Shown piece after piece: positions 52,943 to 62,214 of a stretch of 64,000 nucleotides of DNA. The stretch is taken from assembly GCF_947488715.1 (NCBI RefSeq), contig NZ_CANLAG010000005.1, forward strand, positions 124,001 to 188,000, written 5' to 3'. The notes below the pieces were generated by a model. The model did no database searches and was not told the DNA's origin. It worked only from the letters and a program-made list of their open reading frames with translations. Made by a program: the position numbers and the translations under genes. Numbering within the stretch: position 1 is the stretch's first letter; every line of letters starts with the position of its first letter. Source of the stretch: an uncultured Tateyamaria sp. (lineage in GTDB: Bacteria > Pseudomonadota > Alphaproteobacteria > Rhodobacterales > Rhodobacteraceae).

Positions 52943-53370
52943 GTGCGTTCTGCCTCTTGTTTCAGTGTGTTGGCAAATTTGACAAAGCTGGGTGTCAGGT
53001 CGGGGATGGAGCTGGAGATCACACCGGCCAGCGGCCCGGAAAACTGCTCGCGCATCTCGAACATGCTGCCGGTGCCGTCAGGTGCAATCGAAAATTGCCG
53101 GGTTCCAACAAAGAGGCCCAGCGGCATGCCCCCGCGCCATGTCATGCGGGTGGGGGCGTCGAAGGTGGTGACAGTCAGGGCAAAGGCCCGTTTGGGGGCA
53201 ACCTCGGACCAGAGTTTGATTTTGGCACCAAGGGTCAGTGCCCCGTCCAGGCGCAGGATGCCGTAGTCTGTTGGGGCCTTGGGCATGGTCTGGGTCAGCG
53301 TGTGCCATACACGTGCGCAACTGGCGTTGATCTTGATCTGGGTTTCGTAGGTCTGCTTTGGGGTTTGCAC
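52939..53370 (-). CDS. SRPBCC (START-like) family protein
   Basis: 143 residues. The pattern INASCARVWHTLTQ at the start, a central WSEVAPKRAFALTVTTFDAPTRMTWRGGMP and a C-terminal helix ending LTPSFVKFANTLKQEAE is the polyketide-cyclase/Bet v1-like fold. It binds a hydrophobic ligand, unknown. It is divergent from the YafY-type regulator with a shared palindrome. Confidence 0.83.
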   Translation of the reverse strand: MQTPKQTYETQIKINASCARVWHTLTQTMPKAPTDYGILRLDGALTLGAKIKLWSEVAPKRAFALTVTTFDAPTRMTWRGGMPLGLFVGTRQFSIAPDGTGSMFEMREQFSGPLAGVISSSIPDLTPSFVKFANTLKQEAERT

Positions 53371-53414
53371 TGGGTGTCCTCATCTTGACGCCCTGCGGGT
53401 CTAGCACCCCTAAT

Positions 53415-53431
53415 ATGACATCTTCTGTCAT
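53415..53431. promoter_or_regulatory. Likely operator of the YafY-type regulator
   Basis: Perfect inverted repeat ATGACA-TCTTC-TGTCAT in the 75-nt gap between the divergent SRPBCC and regulator genes, 15 nt before the regulator GTG. The arms and 5-nt spacer fit local autoregulation of this family. Confidence 0.6.
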
Positions 53432-53445
53432 GTTAGGATTCGCTT

Positions 53446-54078
53446 GTGCGGGCATCTCGGCTTCTTCAGATTTTGTTGCTTTTGCAGAACCGTGGACGCC
53501 AGACATCGGTGCAATTGGCCGAAGAGCTGGAGGTCGCGCCGCGTACCATTTTGCGCGATGTGGATGCGATGACCGAGGCGGGGCTGCCGATTGTTGTGCA
53601 TCAGGGCAATCAGGGGGGCATCGAGTTGGGGTTCAACTATCGGACCCGTTTGACGGGTCTGGCGCGGGATGAGGCGCAGGCGCTGGGCCTGATCCTGGCG
53701 GCGCAGAATCCGATGATTGCGGCGCTGGGGTTGGAGCAGGCGGCGCGGCAAGCGCGGGCCAAGTTGGTCGAGAGCCTGCCCGACACCACGCGGCGGCACA
53801 GTGCAGACGCCATGGCGCGATTTGTTTTGGTTGAGGACACACCGGTTGCCAATGACCGGGTGCGGGCATTGGCAAAGGCGGTGGCGGCGCGCACAGTGGC
53901 GCGGATCCGGTTTGCGACGCAGGCGGAACAGGTCATTCACCCGATCGGTCTGAAATTGGACGCCGCGTGTTGGTCCGTGCATGATGGCGCGACGGGCCTG
54001 CACATACCCGAAGCTGATTGGGGGCGCATCAACATGTCCAGCCAGCGGTTTGAGCCGCCAGATGCGGTGCCGCGTTGA
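53446..54078 (+). CDS. YafY-type helix-turn-helix regulator with shortened WYL region
   Basis: 210 residues, GTG start. RASRLLQILLLLQNRGRQTSVQLAEELEVAPRTILRDVDAMTEAGLPI is a DeoR/HTH_11 winged helix, followed by the GNQGGIELGFNYRTRLTGL linker usual in YafY proteins. The WYL-type domain is short and ends around KLDAACWSVHDG, so it may be truncated compared with 230-330-residue relatives. It probably controls the divergent SRPBCC-DUF6855 pair. Confidence 0.85.
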   Translation: MRASRLLQILLLLQNRGRQTSVQLAEELEVAPRTILRDVDAMTEAGLPIVVHQGNQGGIELGFNYRTRLTGLARDEAQALGLILAAQNPMIAALGLEQAARQARAKLVESLPDTTRRHSADAMARFVLVEDTPVANDRVRALAKAVAARTVARIRFATQAEQVIHPIGLKLDAACWSVHDGATGLHIPEADWGRINMSSQRFEPPDAVPR

Positions 54079-54127
54079 GTGGGGCCGTCGGGTGGCGTAG
54101 GCAGGCAAAGCAAAGGAGCCGTGCAGC

Positions 54128-54544
54128 ATGATCTCATATGTCACCGTTGGGGCCGACGACATGGCCCGCGCCAAGCGGTTCTATACCGCGTTCCTGCCTG
54201 CATTGGGCTATGGGTTGGAAGAGGGGGCTGAGGGCCTGAGCTTTGCCCTGCCGGTGGCAGAGGGGGAGCGGCCGGTGTACCCGGATTTCTACGTCAAGCC
54301 GCCCTTTGACGGGCAGGGGGCGACGGTTGGGAACGGGGCCATGGTTGCGTTTGAGGCGTCACGTCAGAGCGAGGTGCGCGCGCTGCATGCCGCCGCTGTT
54401 GCCGCCGGTGGAACGGATGAAGGGCCGCCGGGGTTTCGCGCGTCATACGGTGCGCATTTCTATGTGGGGTATCTGCGGGACCCGCAGGGCAACAAGATTG
54501 CGCTGTTTTCCAGTGATCCCAGCGAGCCGGGGCGCGACGACTAG
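54128..54544 (+). CDS. VOC-family (glyoxalase/bleomycin-resistance fold) protein
   Basis: 138 residues. MISYVTVGADDMARAKRFYTAFLPALGY is the classical first beta-alpha-beta module, and FYVGYLRDPQGNKIALF the last strand with the metal-ligand Glu position replaced by Ala. The missing Glu makes a lyase-type active site less likely. It lies 49 nt after the YafY-type gene and may be co-transcribed. Confidence 0.85.
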   Translation: MISYVTVGADDMARAKRFYTAFLPALGYGLEEGAEGLSFALPVAEGERPVYPDFYVKPPFDGQGATVGNGAMVAFEASRQSEVRALHAAAVAAGGTDEGPPGFRASYGAHFYVGYLRDPQGNKIALFSSDPSEPGRDD

Positions 54545-54552
54545 AGCGCCCC
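54529..54552. terminator. Hairpin between convergent VOC and ispH genes
   Basis: GGGGCGC / GCGCCCC, perfect 7-bp stem with a 10-nt loop, spanning the VOC stop and ending 16 nt from the ispH stop. Confidence 0.55.
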
Positions 54553-54567
54553 TGTCGCGGAATACTG

Positions 54568-55518
54568 TCAGGCGGGTTCGCGCAGGACGCGGGGCACTTT
54601 GAATTCCACGTTCTCGACTGCGGTTTCCACCATCTCGACGGTCACATCGTAGCGGTCGCGGAAGGCGTCGATCACTTCGTTGATCAGCACTTCGGGGGCG
54701 GAGGCCCCGGCGGTGATGCCCATGGAGGTGATCCCGTCCAGCGCGCGCCAGTCGATGTCGGTGGCCCGTTGCACCAGTTGGGCATAGGCGCAGCCTGCGC
54801 GGGCGCCGACCTCGACCAGCCGTTTGGAGTTGGACGAATTGGGCGCGCCCACCACCAGCATCGCGTCGCATTTGGGGGCCATGGCCTTGACCGCTTCTTG
54901 GCGGTTGGTTGTGGCGTAGCAGATGTCTTCCTTGTGCGGGCCGACAATGGCGGGGAAGCGGTTGTGCAGGGCCGCGACGATGTCGGTGGTGTCATCGACC
55001 GACAGGGTGGTCTGGGTGACAAAGGCGAGGTGTTCGGGGTCGCGCACGGTGACCTGTGCCACGTCCTCGACCGTTTCGACCAGCAGCACGTCGCCGTCTG
55101 GCAGTTGGCCCATGGTGCCCACCGTTTCGGGGTGGCCCGCGTGGCCGATCATGATCATCTGGAGGCCATTGTCGGCGTGGCGCTGGGCCTCGATATGCAC
55201 CTTGCTGACCAGCGGGCAGGTGGCGTCCACATAGATCATCTCGCGGGCCTGTGCGGCGGCGGGCACGGATTTGGGCACGCCATGCGCCGAAAAGATCACC
55301 GGGCGGTCATCGGGGCATTCGGTCAGTTCCTCGACAAACACCGCGCCTTTGTCGCGCAAGCCGTCGACCACGAATTTGTTGTGCACGATCTCGTGGCGGA
55401 CATAGACGGGCGCACCCCATTTCTCGATGGCCATTTCGACGATCTTGATCGCCCGGTCAACGCCCGCGCAGAACCCGCGCGGGGCCGCAAGGTAGAGGGT
55501 CAGCGGTGGCTTGGTCAT
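54568..55518 (-). CDS. ispH: 4-hydroxy-3-methylbut-2-enyl diphosphate reductase
   Basis: 316 residues from the ATG after GGAGACGTCCC. The three Fe-S cysteines are in [15 protein letters not shown] and [20 protein letters not shown] and [11 protein letters not shown] are also present. It makes IPP and DMAPP in the last step of the MEP pathway. It is followed by a convergent terminator and is monocistronic. Confidence 0.95.
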   Translation of the reverse strand: MTKPPLTLYLAAPRGFCAGVDRAIKIVEMAIEKWGAPVYVRHEIVHNKFVVDGLRDKGAVFVEELTECPDDRPVIFSAHGVPKSVPAAAQAREMIYVDATCPLVSKVHIEAQRHADNGLQMIMIGHAGHPETVGTMGQLPDGDVLLVETVEDVAQVTVRDPEHLAFVTQTTLSVDDTTDIVAALHNRFPAIVGPHKEDICYATTNRQEAVKAMAPKCDAMLVVGAPNSSNSKRLVEVGARAGCAYAQLVQRATDIDWRALDGITSMGITAGASAPEVLINEVIDAFRDRYDVTVEMVETAVENVEFKVPRVLREPA

Positions 55519-55593
55519 GGGACGTCTCCGGCAGTGTCGGCCCAGAGTTAAGGTGTCCGGGCGCAGGCGTAAAGGCGGGCGCGGCAATTGGGT

Positions 55594-56331
55594 CTAGGAG
55601 GGGTCGGCACCTGCATAGATCAGCCGGGCCACTTCGGCGCGGTTGCGCACGCCCAGCTTGCGGTAGGCGTTCTTGGCGTATTCGGCGACCGTGTGTTGGC
55701 TGATGCCGCAGGTGCGGGCGGCTTCCTTGCGGCTCATGCCACGGGCGAGCAGGTATATGATCTCGGTCTCGCGGGGGCTGAGATCCTGGAGCGAGATGGG
55801 CATGTCAGGCGCGATCAGGGCGGGCTCAGGGCTGGTGCCGTGGCCTGCGAGGTCTTCGAGGCGGCGGTGGATCAGCAGACAAAACAGCCGGAACTGTTCG
55901 GCCGTGGGCCACATCTGCGCCATGAAGGCATCGCGTTCCAGCGTCGTGCCTAGGTTAAAGCCGCCATAGCGCGCGGCCCCGCGCAGCCGGGTGGGAATGC
56001 CGAAACCGGTCAGGAACCCGTGCGCCCGCGCGGTGGCGATAAAGGCGCGCGACTGTTCGGTGAGGTAGTCGTAGGCGGGCAGAAATTCGGGGCCGGTCGC
56101 GGTGATGTCGTAGCTGTCGCAGCAATGCAGCAAGAACGGATCATCATCCGGGCGCGCGCCCTCGTAAAGCTCGGGAAAGGTGGTCAGGACGCGGGTGTCG
56201 CCCGCAGGCACACCAATCGCCGTGATGTAGATGACCTGGTGGATACCGTACCGCCGCAGGCAGTCGACAACACCGGTCCAAAGCTCTTCGATTGTTTCGG
56301 CTTGTTCCAGCTCTGCCGCGTCTTGATACAT
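55594..56331 (-). CDS. LuxR-family regulator with autoinducer-binding-like domain (solo)
   Basis: 245 residues. Residues 1-170 look like an autoinducer-binding domain (YGIHQVIYITAIG, then TGFGIPTRLRG). The C-terminus is a GerE/LuxR helix-turn-helix (LSPRETEIIYLLARGMSRKEAARTCGISQHTVAEYAKNAYRKLGV). I see no luxI homologue in the window, so it is a solo. A perfect 20-bp palindrome lies 2 nt upstream of the ATG and covers its ribosome site. Confidence 0.87.
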   Translation of the reverse strand: MYQDAAELEQAETIEELWTGVVDCLRRYGIHQVIYITAIGVPAGDTRVLTTFPELYEGARPDDDPFLLHCCDSYDITATGPEFLPAYDYLTEQSRAFIATARAHGFLTGFGIPTRLRGAARYGGFNLGTTLERDAFMAQMWPTAEQFRLFCLLIHRRLEDLAGHGTSPEPALIAPDMPISLQDLSPRETEIIYLLARGMSRKEAARTCGISQHTVAEYAKNAYRKLGVRNRAEVARLIYAGADPS

Positions 56332-56333
56332 CT

Positions 56334-56353
56334 ATCCCCCCAATTGGGGGGAT
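56334..56353. promoter_or_regulatory. 20-bp perfect palindrome at the LuxR solo start
   Basis: ATCCCCCC-AATT-GGGGGGAT, 2 nt upstream of the LuxR ATG (minus strand). Its length equals a lux box. The G-run is also the likely Shine-Dalgarno, so protein binding or an RNA hairpin here could block expression. Confidence 0.65.
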
Positions 56354-56499
56354 GTTGGCACAACGCCTCACAAATTAGAACACAGTGTGGCGCAACGTCT
56401 TTTTGGCGTGCGCCGCCTATTTCAGAACCAAGACCTTTGAAACGACGACGGGCAGCGGATCGTGAGTGCCGCTGCCCGCTTCTGTCTTTTGGGGATGTG

Positions 56500-57072
56500 T
56501 CAGGTTTCGGCCTGCATCCGCATTTCGCGATCCGGCATCGGTTCGCGCGGCGGACGGCCAATCACATCCTTGAGTTCGTCCAACTCGATGAAGTTGTCGG
56601 CCTGACGGCGCAGGTCGTCCGAGATCATCGGGGGTTGGCTGCGGATGGTCGAGACCACAGAGACGCGCACGCCCTGGCGTTGCAGGCTTTCCACGAGGGG
56701 GCGGAAATCTCCGTCCCCGGAAAACAGCACGATGTGATCGACCCGTGGGGCCAGTTCCATCGCATCTACAGCCAGTTCGATGTCCATGTTGCCTTTGACT
56801 TTACGCCGGCCCATGGAGTCGGTGTATTCCTTGGCGGGCTTGGTCACCATGGTGAAGCCATTGTAATTCAGCCAATCCACGAGTGGTCGGATCGGAGAAT
56901 ACTCGTCGTTTTCAAGCAGCGCGGTGTAGTAAAATGCACGCAGCAACTTGCCGCGGCGCATGAACTCTTGTCGCAAAAGCTTGTAGTCTATGTCGAACCC
57001 AAGCGCTTTGGCTGCGGCGTAGAGATTCGAACCGTCAATGAACAGCGCAAGCCGTTCGTCTTTGTAAAACAT
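56500..57072 (-). CDS. NYN-domain (LabA/DUF88-like) putative nuclease
   Basis: 190 residues. The PIN-like NYN signatures are ERLALFIDGSNLYAAA (first Asp), KGNMDIELAVDAM (second acids) and IVLFSGDGDFRPLVESL (third Asp), so a metal-dependent RNase site is likely. The family is cytoplasmic and cuts RNA. It has its own unit, 168 nt upstream of the LuxR gene on the same strand and divergent from folK. Confidence 0.88.
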   Translation of the reverse strand: MFYKDERLALFIDGSNLYAAAKALGFDIDYKLLRQEFMRRGKLLRAFYYTALLENDEYSPIRPLVDWLNYNGFTMVTKPAKEYTDSMGRRKVKGNMDIELAVDAMELAPRVDHIVLFSGDGDFRPLVESLQRQGVRVSVVSTIRSQPPMISDDLRRQADNFIELDELKDVIGRPPREPMPDREMRMQAET

Positions 57073-57172
57073 AAAATGTCCTTCCGAAAATTCGGGTACC
57101 GCCTGTGATTTCCGTGAGTGAATGCGTAAAAGCGCGAAAAGACGGTATGCGGAAAAATAGGTGGTTTTTTAA

Positions 57173-57784
57173 ATGTCGCAAGACGCAATACAGAGCCAAT
57201 CCGGCGGAAACCTGCCTCAAAACCAATCAACTCTGCTGATTGCCCTTGGGTCAAACATGTCATCTGACGTAGGGTCACCCGCCGAAATCCTACATAAAGC
57301 TGTCACCGAGATCGAAAATGCGGGTGCAGTGATTCGGTCAAAAAGCGCGTTTTACAGCACGCCAGCGGTGCCCGCGGGCAGCGGCCCGGACTTTGTAAAT
57401 GCAGCGATTTCTGTGGCTGCGACATGGGCGGCACCGGAGGCGATTGCCATTTTGCATGGGATCGAGGCCCGTCTTGGGCGGCGGCGTGAGGTGCGTTGGG
57501 GGCAGCGGATCGTCGATCTGGACCTGTTGGCCGTTGACGGTCTGGTGCGGCCAGACGTTCCGACGTTGCGTCACTGGATGAATTTGCCACTGGAAGAGCA
57601 GCGCGAAAAGGCACCCGGACAGTTGATCCTGCCGCATCCGCGTCTGCACGAGCGCGCCTTTGTGCTGGTGCCGCTGGCGGATGTGGCGCCGGATTGGGTG
57701 CATCCTGCGCTGCGCAAGACGGTTGTGCAGTTGCGGGATGGCTTGCCCGCTGCGGATCTGAAGGCCATCACCCCGCTGCAATAG
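57173..57784 (+). CDS. folK: 2-amino-4-hydroxy-6-hydroxymethyldihydropteridine diphosphokinase
   Basis: A 203-residue protein. LLIALGSNMSSD near residue 22 and RREVRWGQRIVDLDLLAVDG are the HPPK signatures with the metal-binding Asp pair, followed by LPHPRLHERAFVLVPLADVAP. It transfers pyrophosphate from ATP to the pterin in folate synthesis. The ATG follows an AGGTGG site. About 20 extra N-terminal residues precede the domain. Confidence 0.92.
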   Translation: MSQDAIQSQSGGNLPQNQSTLLIALGSNMSSDVGSPAEILHKAVTEIENAGAVIRSKSAFYSTPAVPAGSGPDFVNAAISVAATWAAPEAIAILHGIEARLGRRREVRWGQRIVDLDLLAVDGLVRPDVPTLRHWMNLPLEEQREKAPGQLILPHPRLHERAFVLVPLADVAPDWVHPALRKTVVQLRDGLPAADLKAITPLQ

Positions 57785-57788
57785 CGGC

Positions 57789-57817
57789 TTGTCATTCTGG
57801 CCAATCGGGCCTAGATA
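57789..57817 (+). promoter_or_regulatory. Candidate rpoZ promoter
   Basis: TTGTCA, 17 nt, TAGATA: good sigma-70-like hexamers just after folK and about 40 nt before the rpoZ start. Confidence 0.5.
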
Positions 57818-57856
57818 CACGCCTTCTATCCCTTATTGCTGATCTGGAGCATCCCC

Positions 57857-58210
57857 ATGGCCCGCGTGACCGTTGAAGACTGCGTTGACAAGGTTCCGAA
57901 CCGTTTCGAGCTTGTGATGCTCGCCGCGCATCGCGCCCGCGAAGTGTCGTCCGGTGCGCCGATCACCGTGGATCGCGACAACGACAAGAACCCCGTCGTG
58001 TCGCTGCGTGAGATTGCCGAAGAGACACAGAGCGCCGACGAGCTGCGCGAGCGTCTGATCGAATCGAACCAGAGCCAGATCGAGGTGGACGAGGCCGAAG
58101 AGGACGCCATGGCGCTTCTCATGGGTGCCGAGCAGGACAAGCCTGACGAGGACAGCATGTCCGAAGAAATGCTGCTGCGTCAGCTCATGGCGGCTCAGGG
58201 CCAGGGTTAA
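57857..58210 (+). CDS. rpoZ: RNA polymerase omega subunit
   Basis: 117 residues from [29 protein letters not shown], the conserved omega start with VPNRFELV and AxRAR. The C-terminal half is acidic ([11 protein letters not shown]). It supports polymerase assembly and ppGpp response. It lies 21 nt upstream of rsh, a pairing conserved in many bacteria. Confidence 0.95.
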   Translation: MARVTVEDCVDKVPNRFELVMLAAHRAREVSSGAPITVDRDNDKNPVVSLREIAEETQSADELRERLIESNQSQIEVDEAEEDAMALLMGAEQDKPDEDSMSEEMLLRQLMAAQGQG

Positions 58211-58231
58211 CCCCATTAAGGTGCGGACTGG

Positions 58232-60382
58232 ATGATCTCTGCCGACGATCTGATCGCGCTGGTCCGCAACTACAATCCCAAGACAAACGAAGACCTGATC
58301 CGCCGTGCCTATGTGTTCGGCGGCCAGATGCACGAGGGCCAGTTCCGCCATTCGGGCGAGCCCTATTTTACACATCCCGTCGCTGTTGCCGCCATTCTGA
58401 CAGAGCAGCAGTTGGATGATGCGACCATCGTCACCGCCCTGTTGCACGACACGATCGAGGACACCAAGGCCAGCTATTCCATGGTGTCCGAGCAGTTTGG
58501 CGAAGAGGTGGCCAAGCTGGTGGACGGGGTCACCAAGCTGACCAATCTGCAGTTGTCGAGTGTCGAGACCAAGCAGGCCGAGAACTTTCGCAAGCTGTTC
58601 ATGGCTATGTCAAAGGACATGCGTGTCATTCTGGTCAAGCTGAGTGACCGGCTGCACAACATGCGCACGATCCGGTCGATGCGCGCCGAAAAGCAGACCC
58701 AGAAGGCCCGTGAGACCATGGACATCTTTGCCCCGCTGGCCGGGCGCATGGGGATGCAGTGGATGCGCGAAGAGCTGGAGGATCTGGCCTTCAAGACGTT
58801 GAACCCGGATGCGCGGTCTTCGATCATCCGGCGTTTCATCACCATGCAGCGCGAGACCGGCGACGTGATCCAGCGCATCACCGGCGACATGCGTCACGAG
58901 TTAGAAAAAGTGTCGATTGTGGCCGAGGTCTTTGGCCGCGCCAAGAAACCCTATTCGATCTGGCGCAAGATGCAGGAAAAGGATCAGTCCTTTTCCCGGT
59001 TGTCGGACATCTACGGCTTCCGGGTTGTCACCGACAGCGAAGAGGATTGTTACCGTGCGCTGGGCGCGATCCACCAGCGGTGGCGGGCGGTGCCGGGGCG
59101 GTTCAAGGATTACATCAGCCAGCCCAAGACCAATGGCTATCGGTCGATCCACACCACAGTGTCGGGCCGTGATGGCAAGCGGGTCGAGGTGCAGATCCGC
59201 ACCCGCCAGATGCATGACGTGGCCGAGACAGGTGTGGCCGCGCATTGGTCTTACCGCGACGGGGTGCGGTCGCAGAACCCCTTTGCCGTGGATCCGGCCA
59301 AGTGGATTGCGCAACTGACCGAGCAGTTTGACGGCGAGGACGATCACGAGGATTTCCTCGAGGCGGTCAAGCTGGAGATGTATTCGGACCAGGTGTTCTG
59401 TTTTACGCCCAAGGGCGAGGTGGTGAAACTGCCGCGCGGGGCGACGCCCATCGACTTTGCCTATGCAATCCACACGCGGATCGGCAACGCCTGTGTGGGT
59501 GCCAAGGTGGACGGGATGCGTGTGCCTCTGTGGACGCGGGTCAAGAACGGGCAGTCGGTCGACATCATCACTGCCGAGGGGCAGACGCCGCAGGCCACGT
59601 GGCTGGAGATTGCCACCACCGGCAAGGCCAAGACCGCCATCCGTCGGTCCCTGCGCGAGGCGGACCGCGAGCGGTTCATCACGCTGGGGCGCGAATTGGC
59701 GCGTTCGGCCTTTGCGCATGTGCGCAAGAAGGCGACCGACAAGGCGCTGGAGGCCGCGTCCAAGCAACTGCGTCTGGGCGGGGTGGATGACGTGCTGGCG
59801 CGGCTGGGATCGGCGGAGTTGACCGGACGCGAGGTGGTCCAGTCCATCTATCCGGACCTGACGCCGAAACCGGGCAAGGAAGTTGACGCGCGCCGGGCTG
59901 TCATAGGCCTGCTGCCGGGGCAGAATTTCCAACGGGCCAAGTGTTGCGAGCCGCTGCCGGGTGAGCGGATTGTCGGCATCACCTTTCGGGGCGAGGGTGT
60001 GGTTGTCCACGCCATCGATTGTGGCCGTCTGGTCGAATACGAAGAACAGCCCGACCGCTGGGTGGACCTGCACTGGCACGAGGGTGCGCACCCGGCTGTT
60101 TACGGGGTGACGCTGGAACTGACGATCGGGAATGACGCGGGCGTATTGGGGCGTATTTGCACATTGATTGGCGAAACGCGGGCCAATATCTCGGACCTGG
60201 AATTTCTGGATCGCAAACCTGACTTTTACCGACTGCTGATCTATGTGGAATTGCGGGACGCGCCGCATCTGCATTCGCTGATGGGCGCGCTTCAGGCCGA
60301 AAGTGATGTTGCAACCATCGGGCGCCACCGCCGTATTGTGCCGCCAGACGCACAGGCGAGCGCCGCGTCGCAAGGCGAATAA
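58232..60382 (+). CDS. rsh: Bifunctional (p)ppGpp synthetase/hydrolase
   Basis: 716 residues. The HD hydrolase domain is intact (LLHDTIEDT near residues 71-78). The synthetase domain has the YSIWRKMQEK and FKDYISQPKTNGYRSIHTTV regions. A TGS domain (FCFTPKGEVVKLPRGATPIDFAYAIH) starts near 390, and a C-terminal ACT domain near 640 (LGRICTLIGETRANISDLEF). It makes and degrades (p)ppGpp on starvation; alphaproteobacteria usually have this single long Rsh. Confidence 0.94.
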   Translation: MISADDLIALVRNYNPKTNEDLIRRAYVFGGQMHEGQFRHSGEPYFTHPVAVAAILTEQQLDDATIVTALLHDTIEDTKASYSMVSEQFGEEVAKLVDGVTKLTNLQLSSVETKQAENFRKLFMAMSKDMRVILVKLSDRLHNMRTIRSMRAEKQTQKARETMDIFAPLAGRMGMQWMREELEDLAFKTLNPDARSSIIRRFITMQRETGDVIQRITGDMRHELEKVSIVAEVFGRAKKPYSIWRKMQEKDQSFSRLSDIYGFRVVTDSEEDCYRALGAIHQRWRAVPGRFKDYISQPKTNGYRSIHTTVSGRDGKRVEVQIRTRQMHDVAETGVAAHWSYRDGVRSQNPFAVDPAKWIAQLTEQFDGEDDHEDFLEAVKLEMYSDQVFCFTPKGEVVKLPRGATPIDFAYAIHTRIGNACVGAKVDGMRVPLWTRVKNGQSVDIITAEGQTPQATWLEIATTGKAKTAIRRSLREADRERFITLGRELARSAFAHVRKKATDKALEAASKQLRLGGVDDVLARLGSAELTGREVVQSIYPDLTPKPGKEVDARRAVIGLLPGQNFQRAKCCEPLPGERIVGITFRGEGVVVHAIDCGRLVEYEEQPDRWVDLHWHEGAHPAVYGVTLELTIGNDAGVLGRICTLIGETRANISDLEFLDRKPDFYRLLIYVELRDAPHLHSLMGALQAESDVATIGRHRRIVPPDAQASAASQGE

Positions 60383-60394
60383 GAAAGGCAGACA

Positions 60395-61054
60395 GTGGTT
60401 TTCAAGCGCCGCGACCCCAAACCGTTTCTGCGCGCCGTGCTGGAGTTCCTCTGGCCACGGGGCGGATGGGCGCGTGCGTTTCAATACGTCAAACACCGGG
60501 TCCGCCGGCTGCCCGACACGCCAGAAAAGATCGCGCGCGGCATCTGGGCGGGCGTTTTCACCACGTTCAGCCCGTTTTATGGCATGCATTTCTTTGTCGC
60601 GGCGTTCATCGCCACGGTGATGCGGGGCAATATCCTGGCCTCGTTGATGGCGACGTTTTTCGGCAACCCGCTGACCTATGTGCCGATTGGCATCATCTCT
60701 TTGCAGACCGGCCACTGGTTGCTGGGCTCGGAGATGCAGGAAGGAACGACGCGGTCCTTTGGCGGCAAGTTTGTGGATGCGGGCGAGGATTTGTGGCTGA
60801 ACCTCAAGCATATGTTGCTGGGTGAGCCGCGCGACTGGACCGGATTGTCGACCTTTTACGACGAGATATTCTTTCCCTACCTGGTGGGGGGGATCGTGCC
60901 GGGCATCATTGCGGCCACGATTTGCTATTACCTGTCGGTGCCGGTGATCCGCGCCTATCAAAAGCGGCGTCGCGGCGCGATCAAGGCCAAGTTCGACGCG
61001 CTCAAGGCCAAGGCGGCGGCCAAGGCCACAGAAATCAAGAACAAGGCGGACTGA
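60395..61054 (+). CDS. DUF2062 membrane protein
   Basis: 219 residues, GTG start, 12 nt after rsh. The DUF2062 core TPEKIARGIWAGVFTTFSPFYGMHFFVAAFIATVMRGNILASLMATFFGNPLTY is clear, with a further membrane helix near LVGGIVPGIIAATICYYL and a Lys/Ala-rich cytoplasmic tail. The function is unknown. It sits between rsh and pdxJ as in many Rhodobacteraceae. Confidence 0.88.
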   Translation: MVFKRRDPKPFLRAVLEFLWPRGGWARAFQYVKHRVRRLPDTPEKIARGIWAGVFTTFSPFYGMHFFVAAFIATVMRGNILASLMATFFGNPLTYVPIGIISLQTGHWLLGSEMQEGTTRSFGGKFVDAGEDLWLNLKHMLLGEPRDWTGLSTFYDEIFFPYLVGGIVPGIIAATICYYLSVPVIRAYQKRRRGAIKAKFDALKAKAAAKATEIKNKAD

Positions 61055-61150
61055 GCGCGCGGCTTGGTACAATTTTCGCGCTTTGTCGGCATTTCCACGC
61101 GCGGTGCGGCGCACTAGGTTGCGGGGCAAGGATCACAAGGGACTGATGCC

Positions 61151-61903
61151 ATGACCTCTCCGTTGGGCCGCCTGAGACTGGGCGTGAACATTGACCACGT
61201 GGCGACCGTGCGCAACGCGCGCGGCGGCGACACGCCGGACCCGTTGCGCGCGGCCAAGATCGCCGAGGCCGCAGGGGCCGACGGGATCACCGCGCATTTG
61301 CGTGAGGATCGCCGCCATATCTCGGATGCCGACATTGAGGGGCTGATGGATGTGCTGGAGGTGCCGCTGAATTTCGAGATGGCCGCCACTGACGAGATGC
61401 AGGCCATTGCGCTGCGTCACAAGCCGCACGCAGTGTGCATCGTGCCCGAAAAGCGCGAGGAACGCACCACCGAGGGGGGCCTCGAAGTGGCGCGCGAGGA
61501 AAACCGGCTGGCCCATTTCATTGCGCCCCTGCGCGATGCCGGGTGCCGGGTGTCGATCTTTATCGCCGCAGATAAACGCCAGATCGAGGCGGCGCACCGG
61601 ATTGGCGCGCAGGTGATCGAGCTGCATTCGGGGGCCTATTGCGACGCCCATCATGAGGGCCGGTTCGAGGACCGCGACCGTGAGTTGGATGCGATGCGCG
61701 AGATGTCCGCCTTTGCGCATGGGTTGGGGTTGGAGGTGCATGTGGGCCACGGGCTGACCTATGAAACGGTTGCACCCGTTGCGGCATTTCCCGAGGTGAT
61801 GGAGCTGAACATCGGGCATTTCCTGATTGGTGAGGCGATTTTTCTGGGCCTGGACCCTGCGATCCGCGAAATGCGCCGTCTGATGGACGAGGCGCGCGCA
61901 TGA
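61151..61903 (+). CDS. pdxJ: Pyridoxine 5'-phosphate synthase
   Basis: A 250-residue TIM barrel. [17 protein letters not shown] at the start, [21 protein letters not shown] and [13 protein letters not shown] near the end are PdxJ motifs, including the catalytic Glu, His and Arg positions. It condenses deoxyxylulose 5-phosphate with aminoacetone phosphate to pyridoxine 5-phosphate. Its stop overlaps the next start (ATGA). Confidence 0.95.
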   Translation: MTSPLGRLRLGVNIDHVATVRNARGGDTPDPLRAAKIAEAAGADGITAHLREDRRHISDADIEGLMDVLEVPLNFEMAATDEMQAIALRHKPHAVCIVPEKREERTTEGGLEVAREENRLAHFIAPLRDAGCRVSIFIAADKRQIEAAHRIGAQVIELHSGAYCDAHHEGRFEDRDRELDAMREMSAFAHGLGLEVHVGHGLTYETVAPVAAFPEVMELNIGHFLIGEAIFLGLDPAIREMRRLMDEARA

Positions 61904-62214
61904 TCCGGCATTGTGTGATGTTGCAGCTGGCGGCGGATGCGGACCGGGCGGTGTTGGACCGGGTGATGCTGGATCTGGCGGACCTGGTTGAGCGGCTCGA
62001 GGGCTGTGGCGGTTTTTGTGCCGGGCCAAACCGGGATTACGAGGGCAAGACGCCGGGGTTTGTCTACGGGTTTACCTTTGATGCGGACAGCCCGGCGGCA
62101 TTGGCGGCCTATGCGGTGCATCCCGACCACGTTGCGCTGGGCGCGGAGCTGGTGGCGTTGTGCGATGGCGGTGGCGCGGGCATCCGCGTCTATGACATCG
62201 AGGCGCCGGCGTGA
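61900..62214 (+). CDS. Dabb (stress-responsive A/B barrel) domain protein
   Basis: 104 residues. [30 protein letters not shown], then [35 protein letters not shown], matches the ferredoxin-like Dabb fold (the AYxxHPxHxxl segment is characteristic). It is probably a small dimeric protein of unknown role. It is coupled on both sides, ATGA with pdxJ and GTGA with acpS. Confidence 0.82.
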   Translation: MIRHCVMLQLAADADRAVLDRVMLDLADLVERLEGCGGFCAGPNRDYEGKTPGFVYGFTFDADSPAALAAYAVHPDHVALGAELVALCDGGGAGIRVYDIEAPA

